From: Planctomycetota bacterium
GTDB lineage: Bacteria > Planctomycetota > J058 > JAJDCP01
Direction of reading: 5' to 3'
DNA length: 64,000 nucleotides
Assembly: GCA_029260765.1 (NCBI GenBank)
Contig: JAJDCP010000049.1
Span: 55,106 to 119,105 of the forward strand
Position numbers and translations under genes: made by a program. The notes under the pieces were generated by a model, which saw only the letters and a program-made list of their open reading frames with translations, had not been told where the DNA came from and searched no databases. Shown here piece by piece: positions 26,636 through 35,591 of this stretch. How positions within the stretch are numbered: position 1 is the first letter of the stretch; each line of letters starts with the position of its first letter.

Positions 26636-27167
26636 GTGGAACCTCCTTGAATGCCGACGCCCAGTCGCCCGCCTCTGCTGTCGAGGGCTTTGCAACCGGG
26701 TGACAACTGAACTTCCCCGCAAGCTAACCTCAACGCCGAAGCCCTGTCAAGTTCGGGGCCCCCCCGAGGGCAGCTGCGTCAGCTTCGGTCAGACGATGTG
26801 GTGCGCGAGTAAATTCACAGCAAAATGGGCAGATGTGGCCTGGTTCCAGAATTGCCGCGGGCTTTTTTCTGCCCGATGTTCTTAGCGGGCCGCAGATTGG
26901 CCCGGAGGGCCGAAAAAAGCTGATGCATGCCGCTTGATGTCGCGTATTGTGAAGACATAGTAAACGCCTCACTACCAGGGTCTGACCGCCTACCGGATCG
27001 CCCTCGTAGCGGTGTCTGAGAGTCGTGGATTCCGGTCGCCCCATCGACCGGTTTTTGCGAATCAGGCCATTCTCGTGCCGGTGTTCGCGGACAGAAGAGG
27101 GGAGCGTCCCTCTTCTCTCCCGGTGTGCTGCCTGTTTCCTGGTCTACCCAGCTCTGGAGGGTTCTTG
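26636..27167. other. Divergent intergenic region with two GC hairpins
   Basis: The region separates the minus-strand Ig-like protein from the plus-strand DnaA-like gene. It contains the hairpin CGGGCC/GGCCCG (26886-26904), a smaller GGGC..GCCC hairpin with a T-rich loop (26859-26874) and a C7 run (26760s). One weak resemblance to a DnaA box (aaattcaca, 26811-26819) is not convincing. Promoters for both genes must lie here but I cannot point to them. Confidence 0.5.
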
Positions 27168-28274
27168 GTGAAGCACCTCGGCGAACTCATCGGCGTCCGG
27201 GGAGACAAGCAACGGAACCCAGCCCGAGGCAGAGCTTTTTTGGAAGGGGTCTTCAGCCGGCCACGGCCTCCTTCCCGCGACCCCTTGCCTGATTTTCAGC
27301 TCGAAGATGGCAATGAGCTGGCTTTCCGGGCTGTGCATGCAGTCTCGCAGCAGTTTGCCGGCTCGTACAATCCACTGCTGTTGTATGGCCCTCCGAGTAG
27401 TGGCAAGACCCACCTGCTGTCTTCGATCGCCTACCGGGCGCAGCTGCAAGGAGGTCGGGTGTTCTGGAGCAGTGGGCGCAGCTTCGCGCACTGTTTCCGT
27501 CGTTGCCAGGCCGAGAGCCGGCTCGAGGACATGCGTCTGGAGTTCGTACACACCGATGTCTGGGTGCTCGACGGGTATGACAGTCTGTGCGGCAAACCGG
27601 CCACCGAGAGAGAAGCAGCCCAGGTCTTCGACACGCTCAAGGACACGAAGGCACAGATCGTGATTGCGGGCCACGAGCATCCCAGCCGCCTGCACGGCTT
27701 GCGCGACACACTGAAGACGCGCATGTTGTCCGGCCTCGACCTCCCGATCGCGCCTCTTTCCCCCGACGGCATGGCGCGGGTGCTGGCCCGCAAATGGCCG
27801 GGCCGGCGGCAAGTCAGCTCCCATGCTTTTCTTCCTCTGGTGCGGAAGCTGGGTGGAGACCTGCGGGCTGCCTTGAAGTTGCTCCCTCGCCTGCACAACA
27901 GCCTGCGTGACCAGCGGGTCTCGGCCGCTGCCCTGCGGCGTTTGCTGGGAGGAGAGCTCGGCAAAGGACTGAAGCCGCTCGACTTCGCGGCCGTGCTCGA
28001 GGCGGTCTGCGACGAGTTGGAGGTTGGATCAGAGCAGCTGCAGGGCGGTTCACGCCGCGCGGTCCACAGCCGCGCACGGCGCGTGTTTTTCTTCCTGTGT
28101 TGGCGGCTGGGGCTCGGTCAACAGCGTTGCATCGCCCGTCAACTCTCTCGTAGCCCGTCGTATGTGTCCAACTCGCTCAAGAAGCTCAAGGCCGAGATGC
28201 GCACCGACGCCGAGCTTGAAAGCCTGGTCCGCGGGCTTGAGGGCCGTCTGCGCCAGAGCGCATCCCCAACCTGA
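27168..28274 (+). CDS. DnaA-like AAA+ ATPase with divergent DNA-binding domain
   Basis: 368 residues from GTG 27168 (TGGAGG at 27155-27160). It shows the DnaA order: NPLLLYGPPSSGKTHLL (Walker A, about 75), VWVLDGYDSL as Walker B (usually LLIDDIQF), LKTRMLSGLDLPIAPLSPD matching the DnaA block LxSRFxxGLxxxIxxPD, a helical lid, and a C-terminal domain (about 285-350) laid out like DnaA domain IV. The DNA-reading motif GGRDHTTV is replaced by SRSPSYVSNSL, the sensor II Arg is not evident, and no domain I is present. It is therefore unlikely to be the main replication initiator. Regulator or Hda-like roles are possible. Neighbouring prfB has its own promoter. Confidence 0.75.
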   Translation: MKHLGELIGVRGDKQRNPARGRAFLEGVFSRPRPPSRDPLPDFQLEDGNELAFRAVHAVSQQFAGSYNPLLLYGPPSSGKTHLLSSIAYRAQLQGGRVFWSSGRSFAHCFRRCQAESRLEDMRLEFVHTDVWVLDGYDSLCGKPATEREAAQVFDTLKDTKAQIVIAGHEHPSRLHGLRDTLKTRMLSGLDLPIAPLSPDGMARVLARKWPGRRQVSSHAFLPLVRKLGGDLRAALKLLPRLHNSLRDQRVSAAALRRLLGGELGKGLKPLDFAAVLEAVCDELEVGSEQLQGGSRRAVHSRARRVFFFLCWRLGLGQQRCIARQLSRSPSYVSNSLKKLKAEMRTDAELESLVRGLEGRLRQSASPT

Positions 28275-28328
28275 CCCGGCGTCCTGACGCGCGTCCCTTC
28301 ACCCGTATTCCAGCGCAGACTGCATGCA

Positions 28329-28357
28329 TTGGCAGAGCCGGAAGCGTCTGGTACCAT
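28329..28357 (+). promoter_or_regulatory. Sigma70-type promoter for prfB
   Basis: TTGGCA (28329-28334), a 17-base spacer and TACCAT (28352-28357), preceded by an extended -10 TGG (28349-28351). It is 52 bases before the prfB start and would drive the prfB-glyA-epimerase-lnt operon. Confidence 0.6.
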
Positions 28358-28409
28358 GCTGCACCTGTGCCTCGCCAGGCCGGCAGGTGTCCCCTAGAAG
28401 AGAGAACCC

Positions 28410-29528
28410 ATGTCTGCACTCTCAGAGCGGCTCGGAGCCCTCACGGCGGAACTGAACCACCTCAAAGCAGCGTTCAACATCGATGGTCTGGTCATCGAGA
28501 AGGCCGAGCTCGAGGCGCAGATGTGCGAGCCCGGGTTCTGGCAAGACTCGGACGCCTCGGCGCGCGTGGTCGAGCGCCTCAAGAAGGTCAAGGCCGAGAC
28601 CGCCCCCTACCAAGATGTCGAAGCGCGCAGCAGCGACGCGGGAGAGCTGTTGCAGCTGGCTGAAGAAGAGGAAGACGCGGAGACCCTTGCCGAGCTCGAG
28701 GGAGACATCGAGGCGCTCGAAAGGGAACTGGGCAAGATGCGCTTCCGCGCCCAGATGCAAGGGGAGAATGACCATCGCGACGTCTACCTGACCATCCAGG
28801 CGGGAGCCGGCGGCACCGAGGCTTGCGACTGGGCCAATATGCTGTTGCGCATGTACACGCGTTACCTGGAAGGGCAAGGCTGGGGAGTCAAGCTGCTCGA
28901 GTTGCAGCCCGGCGAAGAGACCGGCGTCAAGGCGGCGACCCTCGAGGTCACCGGGTCCTACGTCTACGGCTCTCTGCGTTCTGAAGTCGGGGTGCATCGC
29001 CTGGTGCGCATCAGTCCCTACGACGCGAACAAGCGCCGCCACACGACATTCGCAGCTGTTCTGCTCACGCCGATCTACGACGAGGACATCGCGATCGAGA
29101 TCAACCCGGCCGACCTGCGGGTCGACACCTTCCGGGCGGGCGGGGCAGGGGGGCAGCATGTCAACAAGACAGATAGCGCGGTGCGCCTGACCCACCTGCC
29201 GACCAACGTGGTCGTGTCGTGCCAGAACGAGCGCAGTCAGCACCAGAACCGGCGTGTTGCTATGCAGATGCTACGGGCCAAACTCTTCCAATTGGCCGAG
29301 AAACAGCGCGACGAAGAGCTGCAAAAGGTGTACGGCGACAAGGGTGAGATCGCCTGGGGCAACCAGATCCGCTCGTATGTGTTGCATCCCTACCAGATGG
29401 TCAAAGACCACCGGACGTCGGTCGAGACCAGCAACACTTCGGATGTGCTCGATGGAGACCTTGAGGCCTTCGTCGCGGGGTACCTCTCCTGGCGCCTCGA
29501 CGCGGGCGGCGAGCATCGCCAGAACTGA
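28410..29528 (+). CDS. prfB: Peptide chain release factor 2
   Basis: A 372-residue class I release factor that ends translation at UGA and UAA. The GGQ motif that triggers peptidyl-tRNA hydrolysis is at residues 247-249 ([13 protein letters not shown]). The stop-codon reading tripeptide, SPF in E. coli RF2, reads SPY here (202-204; [12 protein letters not shown]). The frame is open from ATG 28410 and no in-frame UGA is seen where many prfB genes carry the programmed +1 frameshift, so autoregulation by frameshifting is absent. Length and domain order (N-terminal coiled coil, PCRF, catalytic domain) are normal. It is the first gene of a probable operon; glyA follows after 23 bases. Confidence 0.95.
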   Translation: MSALSERLGALTAELNHLKAAFNIDGLVIEKAELEAQMCEPGFWQDSDASARVVERLKKVKAETAPYQDVEARSSDAGELLQLAEEEEDAETLAELEGDIEALERELGKMRFRAQMQGENDHRDVYLTIQAGAGGTEACDWANMLLRMYTRYLEGQGWGVKLLELQPGEETGVKAATLEVTGSYVYGSLRSEVGVHRLVRISPYDANKRRHTTFAAVLLTPIYDEDIAIEINPADLRVDTFRAGGAGGQHVNKTDSAVRLTHLPTNVVVSCQNERSQHQNRRVAMQMLRAKLFQLAEKQRDEELQKVYGDKGEIAWGNQIRSYVLHPYQMVKDHRTSVETSNTSDVLDGDLEAFVAGYLSWRLDAGGEHRQN

Positions 29529-29551
29529 ACTCTCTTTTCGGAGGCCGCGTT

Positions 29552-30817
29552 GTGAGCTACCTCGCCAAGGTCGACCCTGCCATCGCGGCGGTGATCGAAG
29601 CTGACCAGGTCCGTCAGGCCAGCCATCTCAACTTGATCGCGTCCGAGAACCTGGTCAGCCGCGCTGTGCTCGAAGCGCAGGGCTCGGTGTTGACGAACAA
29701 GTACGCTGAAGGCTACCCGGGCAAACGCTACTACGGCGGCTGCGAGCACGTCGACAGCGCTGAGCGGCTGGCCATCGAGCGGGCCAAGCAGCTGTTCGGA
29801 GCCGAATACGTCAACGTCCAGCCCCACAGCGGGACGCAGGCCAATGCGGCGGTCTATCTGTCCTATCTGCAGCCCGGTGACACCATCTTGTCGATGTCTC
29901 TGGCGCACGGCGGGCATCTTTCCCATGGCCACAAGATCAATCTGGCGGGCCGCATCTACACGATCGAGCACTACGGTGTAGACCGCGAGACCGAGCGCCT
30001 CGTTCCCGAGCAGGTTGGCGAGATCGCCGAACGGGTGCGTCCCAAGCTGATCATCGTGGGCGGTAGCGCGTATAGTCGCGCGATCGAATTCGCGCCCTTC
30101 CGCACCATCGCAGACAGTGTCGGAGCGCGGTTGATGGTCGATATGGCGCACTTCGCGGGCCTGGTCGCCGCGGGCCTGCACCCCGATCCGGTTCCCCACG
30201 CCGATTATGTCACCACCACTACGCACAAGACGCTGCGCGGGCCGCGGGGCGGCATGATCCTGGCCCGCAAGAAATACGCGAAGAAGCTGAAGTCTGCGGT
30301 TTTTCCGGGCATGCAGGGCGGCCCGCTGATGCACGTGATCGCGGCGAAGGCCGTGGCCTTCAAGGAGGGCCTCGAGCCGGCGTTCAAGGGCTACCAACAG
30401 CACATCAAAGACAACGCAGCCGCCTTGGCAGCAGCATTGAGCGCGCGGGGCTACCGCATCGTGTCTGGCGGTACAGATACCCATCTGATGCTGGTGGACC
30501 TGCGCCCGAAGGGCTTGAAAGGCAACGCCTGCGAGGCCGCACTCGGAGAGGCGGGCATCATCGTCAACATGAACCTGATCCCCTTCGATCCCGAAAAGGC
30601 GATGGTGACCTCCGGTCTGCGTCTGGGGACGCCGACGTTGAGCTCGCGAGGAATGCGCTCGGCAGAAATGGATGTCGTCGCCGGTCTGATCGACAGGGTG
30701 CTCTCCCAACCCGGAGATGCGGGGACGGTCGAGACAGTCCGTGCTGAGGTGGCTGAGCTGTGCCGCGCCTTCCCGATCCCCGATCTGTATGGTGAGGCCG
30801 CGGCGGAAGCCCCATGA
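29552..30817 (+). CDS. glyA: Serine hydroxymethyltransferase
   Basis: A 421-residue PLP enzyme that converts serine and tetrahydrofolate to glycine and 5,10-methylene-tetrahydrofolate. GTG start with GGAGG at 29540-29544. The N-terminus is typical ([35 protein letters not shown]). The Schiff-base lysine is in [13 protein letters not shown] (Lys226). Length and all core blocks match the bacterial GlyA family. Its end overlaps the next start by four bases (ATGA, 30814-30817), which points to translational coupling with the epimerase gene. Confidence 0.96.
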   Translation: MSYLAKVDPAIAAVIEADQVRQASHLNLIASENLVSRAVLEAQGSVLTNKYAEGYPGKRYYGGCEHVDSAERLAIERAKQLFGAEYVNVQPHSGTQANAAVYLSYLQPGDTILSMSLAHGGHLSHGHKINLAGRIYTIEHYGVDRETERLVPEQVGEIAERVRPKLIIVGGSAYSRAIEFAPFRTIADSVGARLMVDMAHFAGLVAAGLHPDPVPHADYVTTTTHKTLRGPRGGMILARKKYAKKLKSAVFPGMQGGPLMHVIAAKAVAFKEGLEPAFKGYQQHIKDNAAALAAALSARGYRIVSGGTDTHLMLVDLRPKGLKGNACEAALGEAGIIVNMNLIPFDPEKAMVTSGLRLGTPTLSSRGMRSAEMDVVAGLIDRVLSQPGDAGTVETVRAEVAELCRAFPIPDLYGEAAAEAP

Positions 30818-31791
30818 GGCGGAACCTGGTGACGGGCGGGGCCGGCTTCATCGGCAGCCATCTGGTCGAGCACCTGTTGGCGCGGGGCGAGTCGGTCGTG
30901 GCTCTGGACGACCTCTCGACAGGCAGTTTCCGCAACCTCGAACAGGCCTCATCCCATCCGGGCTTCCGCTTCCGCTTCGGCAGCGCCCTCGACACGGACC
31001 TGGTGGTTCGGGAGGTCGATTGTGTCGACCGCGTCTTCCACCTCGCAGCGGCGGTCGGAGTCAAACGGATCGTCGAGAGTCCGGTCCTGACCCTGCAGAC
31101 CAACATCCGTGGCACCGAAGTGCTGCTCGAGGCGGCCGCGCGCCGCCAGACGCCCCTGCTGCTGGCTTCGACCTCTGAGGTCTATGGAAAAGGCAGCCGC
31201 GTGCCCTTCTCCGAGAACGATGACCTCGTCTATGGTCCGACGTCGAAAGCCCGATGGTGCTATGGAGCTTCGAAGGCCGTCGACGAATTCCTCGGCCTGG
31301 CCTACTTCCGAGAGCGGGCTCTGCCCTGCGTGGTGGCGCGCATGTTCAATACGGTGGGGCCGCGGCAGACCGGGCGTTACGGGATGGTCCTACCGCGTTT
31401 CATCGAGCAGGCCCTGGCCGGCGGACCCTTGACCGTGTATGGAGATGGCAGCCAGACCCGCTGCTTCAGCCACGTCGCCGACATCATAGGAGCATTGGAC
31501 CAACTCTGCGGCAGGGCGAGCGCCGCGGGCCGGGTCTTCAACCTGGGCAGCAGCGAAGAAGTGAGTATCAGAGAGCTGGCCGAACGCGTGCGGGCGGCGG
31601 TCCGGCCCGAAGCAGCCGTGGTCTCGGTGCCGTACGAGGACGTCTACGGCGAGGGCTTCGAAGACATCGAACGGCGCGTGCCCGACCTGCGCAGGATCCG
31701 TGATGAGCTCGGATTTGCGCCGTCCCGCAATCTAGACGCGATCATTGCCGAGCTGCGGCAGGAGGCTCTGCAGGGCCAGGGGGACGGCTGA
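30814..31791 (+). CDS. NAD-dependent sugar-nucleotide epimerase/dehydratase (extended SDR)
   Basis: 325 residues. The N-terminal NAD-binding loop is [16 protein letters not shown]. The catalytic residues are Ser/Thr in LASTSEVYG and the YGASK pair (about 150-154). [18 protein letters not shown] is the substrate-region block shared by UDP-glucuronate decarboxylases, UDP-glucose 4-epimerases and dTDP-glucose dehydratases; the exact reaction cannot be told from sequence alone. The C-terminal region ([19 protein letters not shown]) is standard. It would supply activated sugars for envelope polysaccharide. It overlaps glyA by four bases, and the lnt start codon follows its stop directly. Confidence 0.9.
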   Translation: MRRNLVTGGAGFIGSHLVEHLLARGESVVALDDLSTGSFRNLEQASSHPGFRFRFGSALDTDLVVREVDCVDRVFHLAAAVGVKRIVESPVLTLQTNIRGTEVLLEAAARRQTPLLLASTSEVYGKGSRVPFSENDDLVYGPTSKARWCYGASKAVDEFLGLAYFRERALPCVVARMFNTVGPRQTGRYGMVLPRFIEQALAGGPLTVYGDGSQTRCFSHVADIIGALDQLCGRASAAGRVFNLGSSEEVSIRELAERVRAAVRPEAAVVSVPYEDVYGEGFEDIERRVPDLRRIRDELGFAPSRNLDAIIAELRQEALQGQGDG

Positions 31792-33819
31792 GTGGGGCGG
31801 CGGCGACGCAAGCACGGGCAGAAGCCAGTCGCTGGCGGAGACCCGCAACCTCAGCCGCAGGCAGCGCCGCCGGCCAGGAAACGCGGTCTGGGCTGGGCCT
31901 ACTGGCTATGTCTGGCGCTGGTCTATCCGTGCTTGATGCTCGGCAGCTACCTGTTGCTCGAGCCCGTCGGCCTCCTGGCTTTGCTGGCGCACTCGCTGGG
32001 CGGGGCGATGCCCGTGCTGGCCTGGGGCCTGTTGATCGTCGCGGGTAGCTGCCTGTTGGTCTGGTGTCGGCTCGAGCAGCGGCGGCGGCCGGGCCCGCTG
32101 CCGTTCTGGGCGGGGCCAGCGTTGGTGGGGGTGGGGGTTCTGCTCGGCCACCTGGCTTTCCCGCCAGCAGACCTCTCCTGGTTGGGTTTCGTCTGCTTCG
32201 TGCCCTGGCTGTATCTGTTGGTGCGCTGCCGCACGCGGCAGGCGCTCGCGCTGACCTGGGTGTTTGGCTACCTGCATCTGTTCACGACCTCGAGCTGGAT
32301 CCAGGTCGTGGCCCCCGAGGGACTGGTGGGCGCGGCGTTCCTGCAGGGCAGCTATGGAGTGCTGTTCGGGCTGGCGATCCGCCGTGGCCAACGGCGCCTG
32401 CGCCTGCCTCTCAGCTTGCTTGCCGCGGTATTCTGGGTCGCAGAAGAATACTGGCGTTCGGCGTTTCTGTTCATCAAATACCCGCTCTGCCAACTGGGCT
32501 ACACCCAGTCGTCGCGGCTGTGGCTGATCCAGATCGCGGAGTTGACCAGCGTCTACGGCGTCTCTTTCTTTGTTCTCAGCGTCAACGGCGCCCTGGCCGA
32601 CTTCTTCCTGGCGCGGCCCCGGCTGGAAGTGCTCGGAGGCATGCGGCGTCAGCTGAGCCGCTTCGCGCCGCGTAGCTATGTCTTGCCCCTGGTGTTGGCC
32701 GTTTTCCTGGTGTGCTTCGGCCTCTACCGCCTGGGGCCGGGCCAGCCGGAATTCGTCGCAGGGCCGCGTGTGGCGCTCGTGCAGGGCAACCTCTCGCAGC
32801 GGCTCAAAGATCTCGACAAGAACCGCGGCTGGACGCGCTCGCAGCGCCTGCAGATGTACGGCAGCCTGACATTGCCCCTGCGGGGGGAGAGCGTCGACCT
32901 GGTCTGCTGGCCCGAGACGATCCTGCCGATGCCGTGCGTGCACCATCGGCCCGTCGATGACTTTCCAGGCTGGCAGTTGGCGACCCGTGAGGACGCTATG
33001 GCTTGGGCGCGCCTGCTCGATGCGCCCTTCTTGTTCGGGCAGATGCACTTCGAATTCCTCGGAGCAGAGCTGGAAGAACTGGGCCGTGACTCGCAGGCCT
33101 GGTATCTGGCGGTGCGGGAGAAATACTACGCCTTACAGCGCGACGAGTTGAAGAACGGCGTCGACTACGTCGCCCACAACAGCGCCTTCATGCTTGCTCC
33201 CGATGGCGAGGTGCTCGGCCGTTATGACAAGCTCTGCCCGGTACCGATGAGCGAGTACCGTCCTTTCCAGAAGCTCTGGCCCTTCATGTTCGACCTGTTG
33301 GGGAACCTGGTGCCGGCAGGGTTCACACACTATGCCGAAGGAGCAGGACCCGTACACATGCGGGTGACAGCCAAGCGGGATGGCTCGGTCTGGAATTGCG
33401 CGCCCTCGATCTGCTGGGATACGGTCTTCCCCGAGGATATGGCGCAGATCTGGGGCTATGGGTCCGATTTCATGGTCAGCGTCTCGAACGATGCCTGGTT
33501 CGAAGGCACGACCAATCCGCAGATGATGGTGGAGGCCACGGCTTTCCGAGCCATTGAAGGGCGGCGGGGGATCGCCCGGGTCGCCAACATGGGGGTGTCT
33601 TCGTTCTATGATCCATGCGGGCGGAGGGTTGACCTCGAGGTGGATGGAGAGCATCTCGGTGTGCGCGGTACCTTGTTGCGCAACGTCGAGACCTCACACG
33701 CCAAAAGCTTCTATGTACGGTACGGAAACATCTTTGTTGATGGGGTGGTGTTGGCCGCAATCATCCTGTTTGCCTGGTCCCTGCGCGGTCGTCGTGACAG
33801 TCGGGTGACACAGGTATGA
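31792..33819 (+). CDS. lnt: Apolipoprotein N-acyltransferase
   Basis: 675 residues, longer than the usual 500 or so, mainly through an N-terminal basic tail and insertions in the catalytic domain. GTG start directly after the stop of the epimerase gene (TGAGTG). About seven membrane segments in the first 330 residues are followed by the periplasmic nitrilase-like domain (RVALVQGNLSQ from about 324). The catalytic triad is visible as Glu375 (CWPET), Lys480 (RYDKLCPVPMSEY) and Cys541 (SICWDTVFP); VSNDAWFEGTTNP and AIEGRRGIARVANMG are family blocks. It adds the third acyl chain to lipoproteins at the outer face of the inner membrane, which fits the several lipoprotein genes in this window and a diderm envelope. 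Confidence 0.93.
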   Translation: MGRRRRKHGQKPVAGGDPQPQPQAAPPARKRGLGWAYWLCLALVYPCLMLGSYLLLEPVGLLALLAHSLGGAMPVLAWGLLIVAGSCLLVWCRLEQRRRPGPLPFWAGPALVGVGVLLGHLAFPPADLSWLGFVCFVPWLYLLVRCRTRQALALTWVFGYLHLFTTSSWIQVVAPEGLVGAAFLQGSYGVLFGLAIRRGQRRLRLPLSLLAAVFWVAEEYWRSAFLFIKYPLCQLGYTQSSRLWLIQIAELTSVYGVSFFVLSVNGALADFFLARPRLEVLGGMRRQLSRFAPRSYVLPLVLAVFLVCFGLYRLGPGQPEFVAGPRVALVQGNLSQRLKDLDKNRGWTRSQRLQMYGSLTLPLRGESVDLVCWPETILPMPCVHHRPVDDFPGWQLATREDAMAWARLLDAPFLFGQMHFEFLGAELEELGRDSQAWYLAVREKYYALQRDELKNGVDYVAHNSAFMLAPDGEVLGRYDKLCPVPMSEYRPFQKLWPFMFDLLGNLVPAGFTHYAEGAGPVHMRVTAKRDGSVWNCAPSICWDTVFPEDMAQIWGYGSDFMVSVSNDAWFEGTTNPQMMVEATAFRAIEGRRGIARVANMGVSSFYDPCGRRVDLEVDGEHLGVRGTLLRNVETSHAKSFYVRYGNIFVDGVVLAAIILFAWSLRGRRDSRVTQV

Positions 33820-33912
33820 CGGATGTGTGAATCCTATCGCGAGAATTTCGCAGAACGCCCGGTCGGAAAAGCAGTATTCCATAGCTCCGGCACATGATCG
33901 ACGGGAGTCAAC

Positions 33913-34770
33913 ATGAGCGCCCTCGGAAAAGTCTTCACTATCATCGTTTTCCTCGCAGCCTGCGTGGCTCTCGGAGTGCAGTCGACGCTGTATATGCAGA
34001 CGCGCGACTACCGCATGGCCTACGACATGCTCGAGAAGAAACTGCAGGCGATCAGCCGGCAGGACACTGAGCAGATTCTCGCCCTGCGCACTCAAGTCGA
34101 CCAGCGCGACGAAGAGATCCAGGCCAACCGCGAGGTCCTGCGCAGCCTGAAGCAGTCGCTGCAAGATCTCGGCAAGAGCTACGAAGAAACTGCGCGCGAG
34201 TTGACGCAGCGGTCGGCCGAATTCGGCATCTTGCTCGAATCGCACCGCACGATCTCTGAGCGCCTGGGCGAGAAAGAGATCCAGATCGACAACCTGCAGG
34301 CCAATCTCAAGCAGGCCAAAGACCAGCGCGACGAGGCGTACTCGGACAAAGAGACCGCCGAACAGCACCTGGCAGTGCTGGTCTCGCGTACGGCCATGTT
34401 CGAAGAGGACAACTCTTCGCTGAAGGTCCTGGTCGCCGAGCTGCAAGAGAGCCTGTCGTCCTCTGAATGGACGCTGGACCTGCTGCGCGAGAAGTATGAT
34501 ATCTCCCTGCTGATTGCCGACCTGCCCGCGCCGCCCATCGACGCCAAGGTCGTCTACATCAGCAATGAGACCAGTCCGCCGATCTGCACCCTCTCTGTGG
34601 GCGAGCAGGATGGCGTCCGCGCCGGCTATACCTTCACCGTGTATCGCGGGCAGGAGTTCGTCGGTCGAGTGATCGTCGAGCAGGCCCTGGCCGACGTGGC
34701 GCATTGCCGCGTGCTGTTCACCAAGGACGGCAGCCAGGTTTCGGTCAGTGACAGCGCGACGACACGCTGA
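33913..34770 (+). CDS. Membrane-anchored coiled-coil protein of unknown function
   Basis: 285 residues. One N-terminal membrane segment (about 6-26) is followed by a long heptad-rich coiled coil (about 35-200, high in Glu, Gln, Leu, Arg), then a small C-terminal beta domain (about 205-275) with strands such as KVVYISNETSPPICTLSVG, and GQEFVGRVIVEQALADVAHC. The layout, a membrane anchor plus coiled coil plus beta domain, recalls MreC, which scaffolds the cell-wall machinery, but I see no clear MreC signature. The next gene, another single-span membrane protein, starts 14 bases downstream and is probably coexpressed. Upstream, 93 bases separate it from lnt, so it may have its own promoter. Confidence 0.75.
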   Translation: MSALGKVFTIIVFLAACVALGVQSTLYMQTRDYRMAYDMLEKKLQAISRQDTEQILALRTQVDQRDEEIQANREVLRSLKQSLQDLGKSYEETARELTQRSAEFGILLESHRTISERLGEKEIQIDNLQANLKQAKDQRDEAYSDKETAEQHLAVLVSRTAMFEEDNSSLKVLVAELQESLSSSEWTLDLLREKYDISLLIADLPAPPIDAKVVYISNETSPPICTLSVGEQDGVRAGYTFTVYRGQEFVGRVIVEQALADVAHCRVLFTKDGSQVSVSDSATTR

Positions 34771-34784
34771 AAGGAGCCCGACCC

Positions 34785-35030
34785 ATGGCAGACGAAGCCT
34801 TGCAGGTACGCCGCAGTCACGCCACGGAATCAGCCATGCTGATCCTGGCGACCCTGTTCTTCATCTTCTGTTCGTACTTGACCATTTCCGAGGTGGACGC
34901 CCATTACGTGCGCTCTACGTCGGACTGGGAGATCAAGAGGGGTGCCGCTCTCGGCGCGGCAGAAGAATTTATCGAAGAGCTCGAAGAAGAACGCAGCCAG
35001 GATGGCCTGGAGAGCCCGCGCGAAGAGTAG
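34785..35030 (+). CDS. Small single-span membrane protein
   Basis: 81 residues from ATG 34785, with AAGGAG upstream. One hydrophobic segment (about 18-36, MLILATLFFIFCSYLTI) and an acidic C-terminal tail (EEFIEELEEERSQ). It is the last gene before a strong terminator and follows the coiled-coil membrane protein by 14 bases, so the two may form one membrane complex. No family is recognised. Confidence 0.7.
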   Translation: MADEALQVRRSHATESAMLILATLFFIFCSYLTISEVDAHYVRSTSDWEIKRGAALGAAEEFIEELEEERSQDGLESPREE

Positions 35031-35053
35031 GCGGCCCGGCGTTCCGAGCAGGA

Positions 35054-35080
35054 AGGACCCTCGCTTGAGGGTCCTTTGTG
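35054..35080 (+). terminator. Intrinsic terminator after the membrane protein pair
   Basis: A 9-bp stem, AGGACCCTC/GAGGGTCCT, with loop GCTT, followed by TTGTGCGTTGTT, 24 bases after the stop of the small membrane protein. It closes the plus-strand block that starts at prfB or at the coiled-coil gene. Confidence 0.75.
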
Positions 35081-35270
35081 CGTTGTTGGGAGTCGGGCGG
35101 TTGCGGCGGTCCGTGAGCGACTGCCGCACGGAACGCGATCCGGATCCGGACCCGGACTCCAGAGCTCCTGACATGGGTTCGATGCAAAGGGCCTGGATGG
35201 CGATGGGCGACCACTATCCGTTGCGACCGCGTCCAAGAACGTCAAGCACGCACGACACCGAAGCCGTCTT

Positions 35271-35300
35271 CTGTAGCGGCGCACTGCGAGCGCCCGAAAG
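35271..35300 (+). repeat. Degenerate CTGTAGCG-type hairpin repeat
   Basis: CTGTAGCGGCG, a short GGCGC/GCGCC stem and CGAAAG match the 35-base unit at the right edge of the window with small deletions. It pairs with the inverse copy about 60 bases on. Confidence 0.45.
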
Positions 35301-35357
35301 AGCACAGGCGGAGGTTGCAACCAGAGGTTCTGGGTTCGCCATACAGATCGGTCTTCT

Positions 35358-35382
35358 CGTCGGTCATAGACCGACGCTACAG
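35358..35382 (-). repeat. CTGTAGCG-type hairpin repeat, inverted copy
   Basis: On the minus strand it reads CTGTAGCGTCGGTCTATGACCGACG. Its 8-bp stem CGTCGGTC/GACCGACG differs from the edge copy (GGCGGTC/GACCGCC) by changes on both sides of the stem, so pairing is kept. Confidence 0.5.
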
Positions 35383-35568
35383 GCGGCGCTCAGCCGATCG
35401 AAGGCATCGACCAAACCTGACCGAGCACTCCGAAGCGAAGTCTCGATCAATAGTTGACTATGTAAGGAGCTCTGGACCACCGACACCGACACCGACCACC
35501 GACTCCGAGGAGGACCGTGGTCCGATTGCCGTGTCGAAGACCTCTCCGACTGTGATCCGACCAGGCTT

Positions 35569-35587
35569 CGAGCTCACGCAGAGCTCG
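35569..35587 (-). terminator. Possible terminator of the TPR lipoprotein gene
   Basis: A 7-bp stem, CGAGCTC/GAGCTCG, with a 5-base loop lies 5 bases past the minus-strand stop. No T-run follows. Confidence 0.35.
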
Positions 35588-35591
35588 AACG

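Larger units (their letters stand above)
35081..35591. other. Gene-free spacer between convergent genes, with palindromic repeats
   Basis: No open frame here has codon use or a binding site that would mark a gene. The stretch holds two copies of the CTGTAGCG hairpin repeat in opposite orientation, a run of CCGACA/CCGACC triplet-like repeats (35480-35510) and a CGAGCTC/GAGCTCG hairpin just beyond the minus-strand stop. Confidence 0.6.

Noticed and set aside
26811..26820. DnaA box marking a replication origin near the DnaA-like gene
   Set aside because: One weak match (two mismatches to TTATTCACA), no cluster, no AT-rich unwinding region and no dnaN or rpmH next door.
34942..35457. 171-codon open frame across the terminator region
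   Set aside because: It crosses a strong terminator and repeat region, overlaps the small membrane protein in another frame and has no binding site or recognisable domain.
35081..35591. tRNA or other structured RNA gene in the large spacer
   Set aside because: No cloverleaf, no T-loop GGTTCGA in a suitable context; only short hairpin repeats are present.
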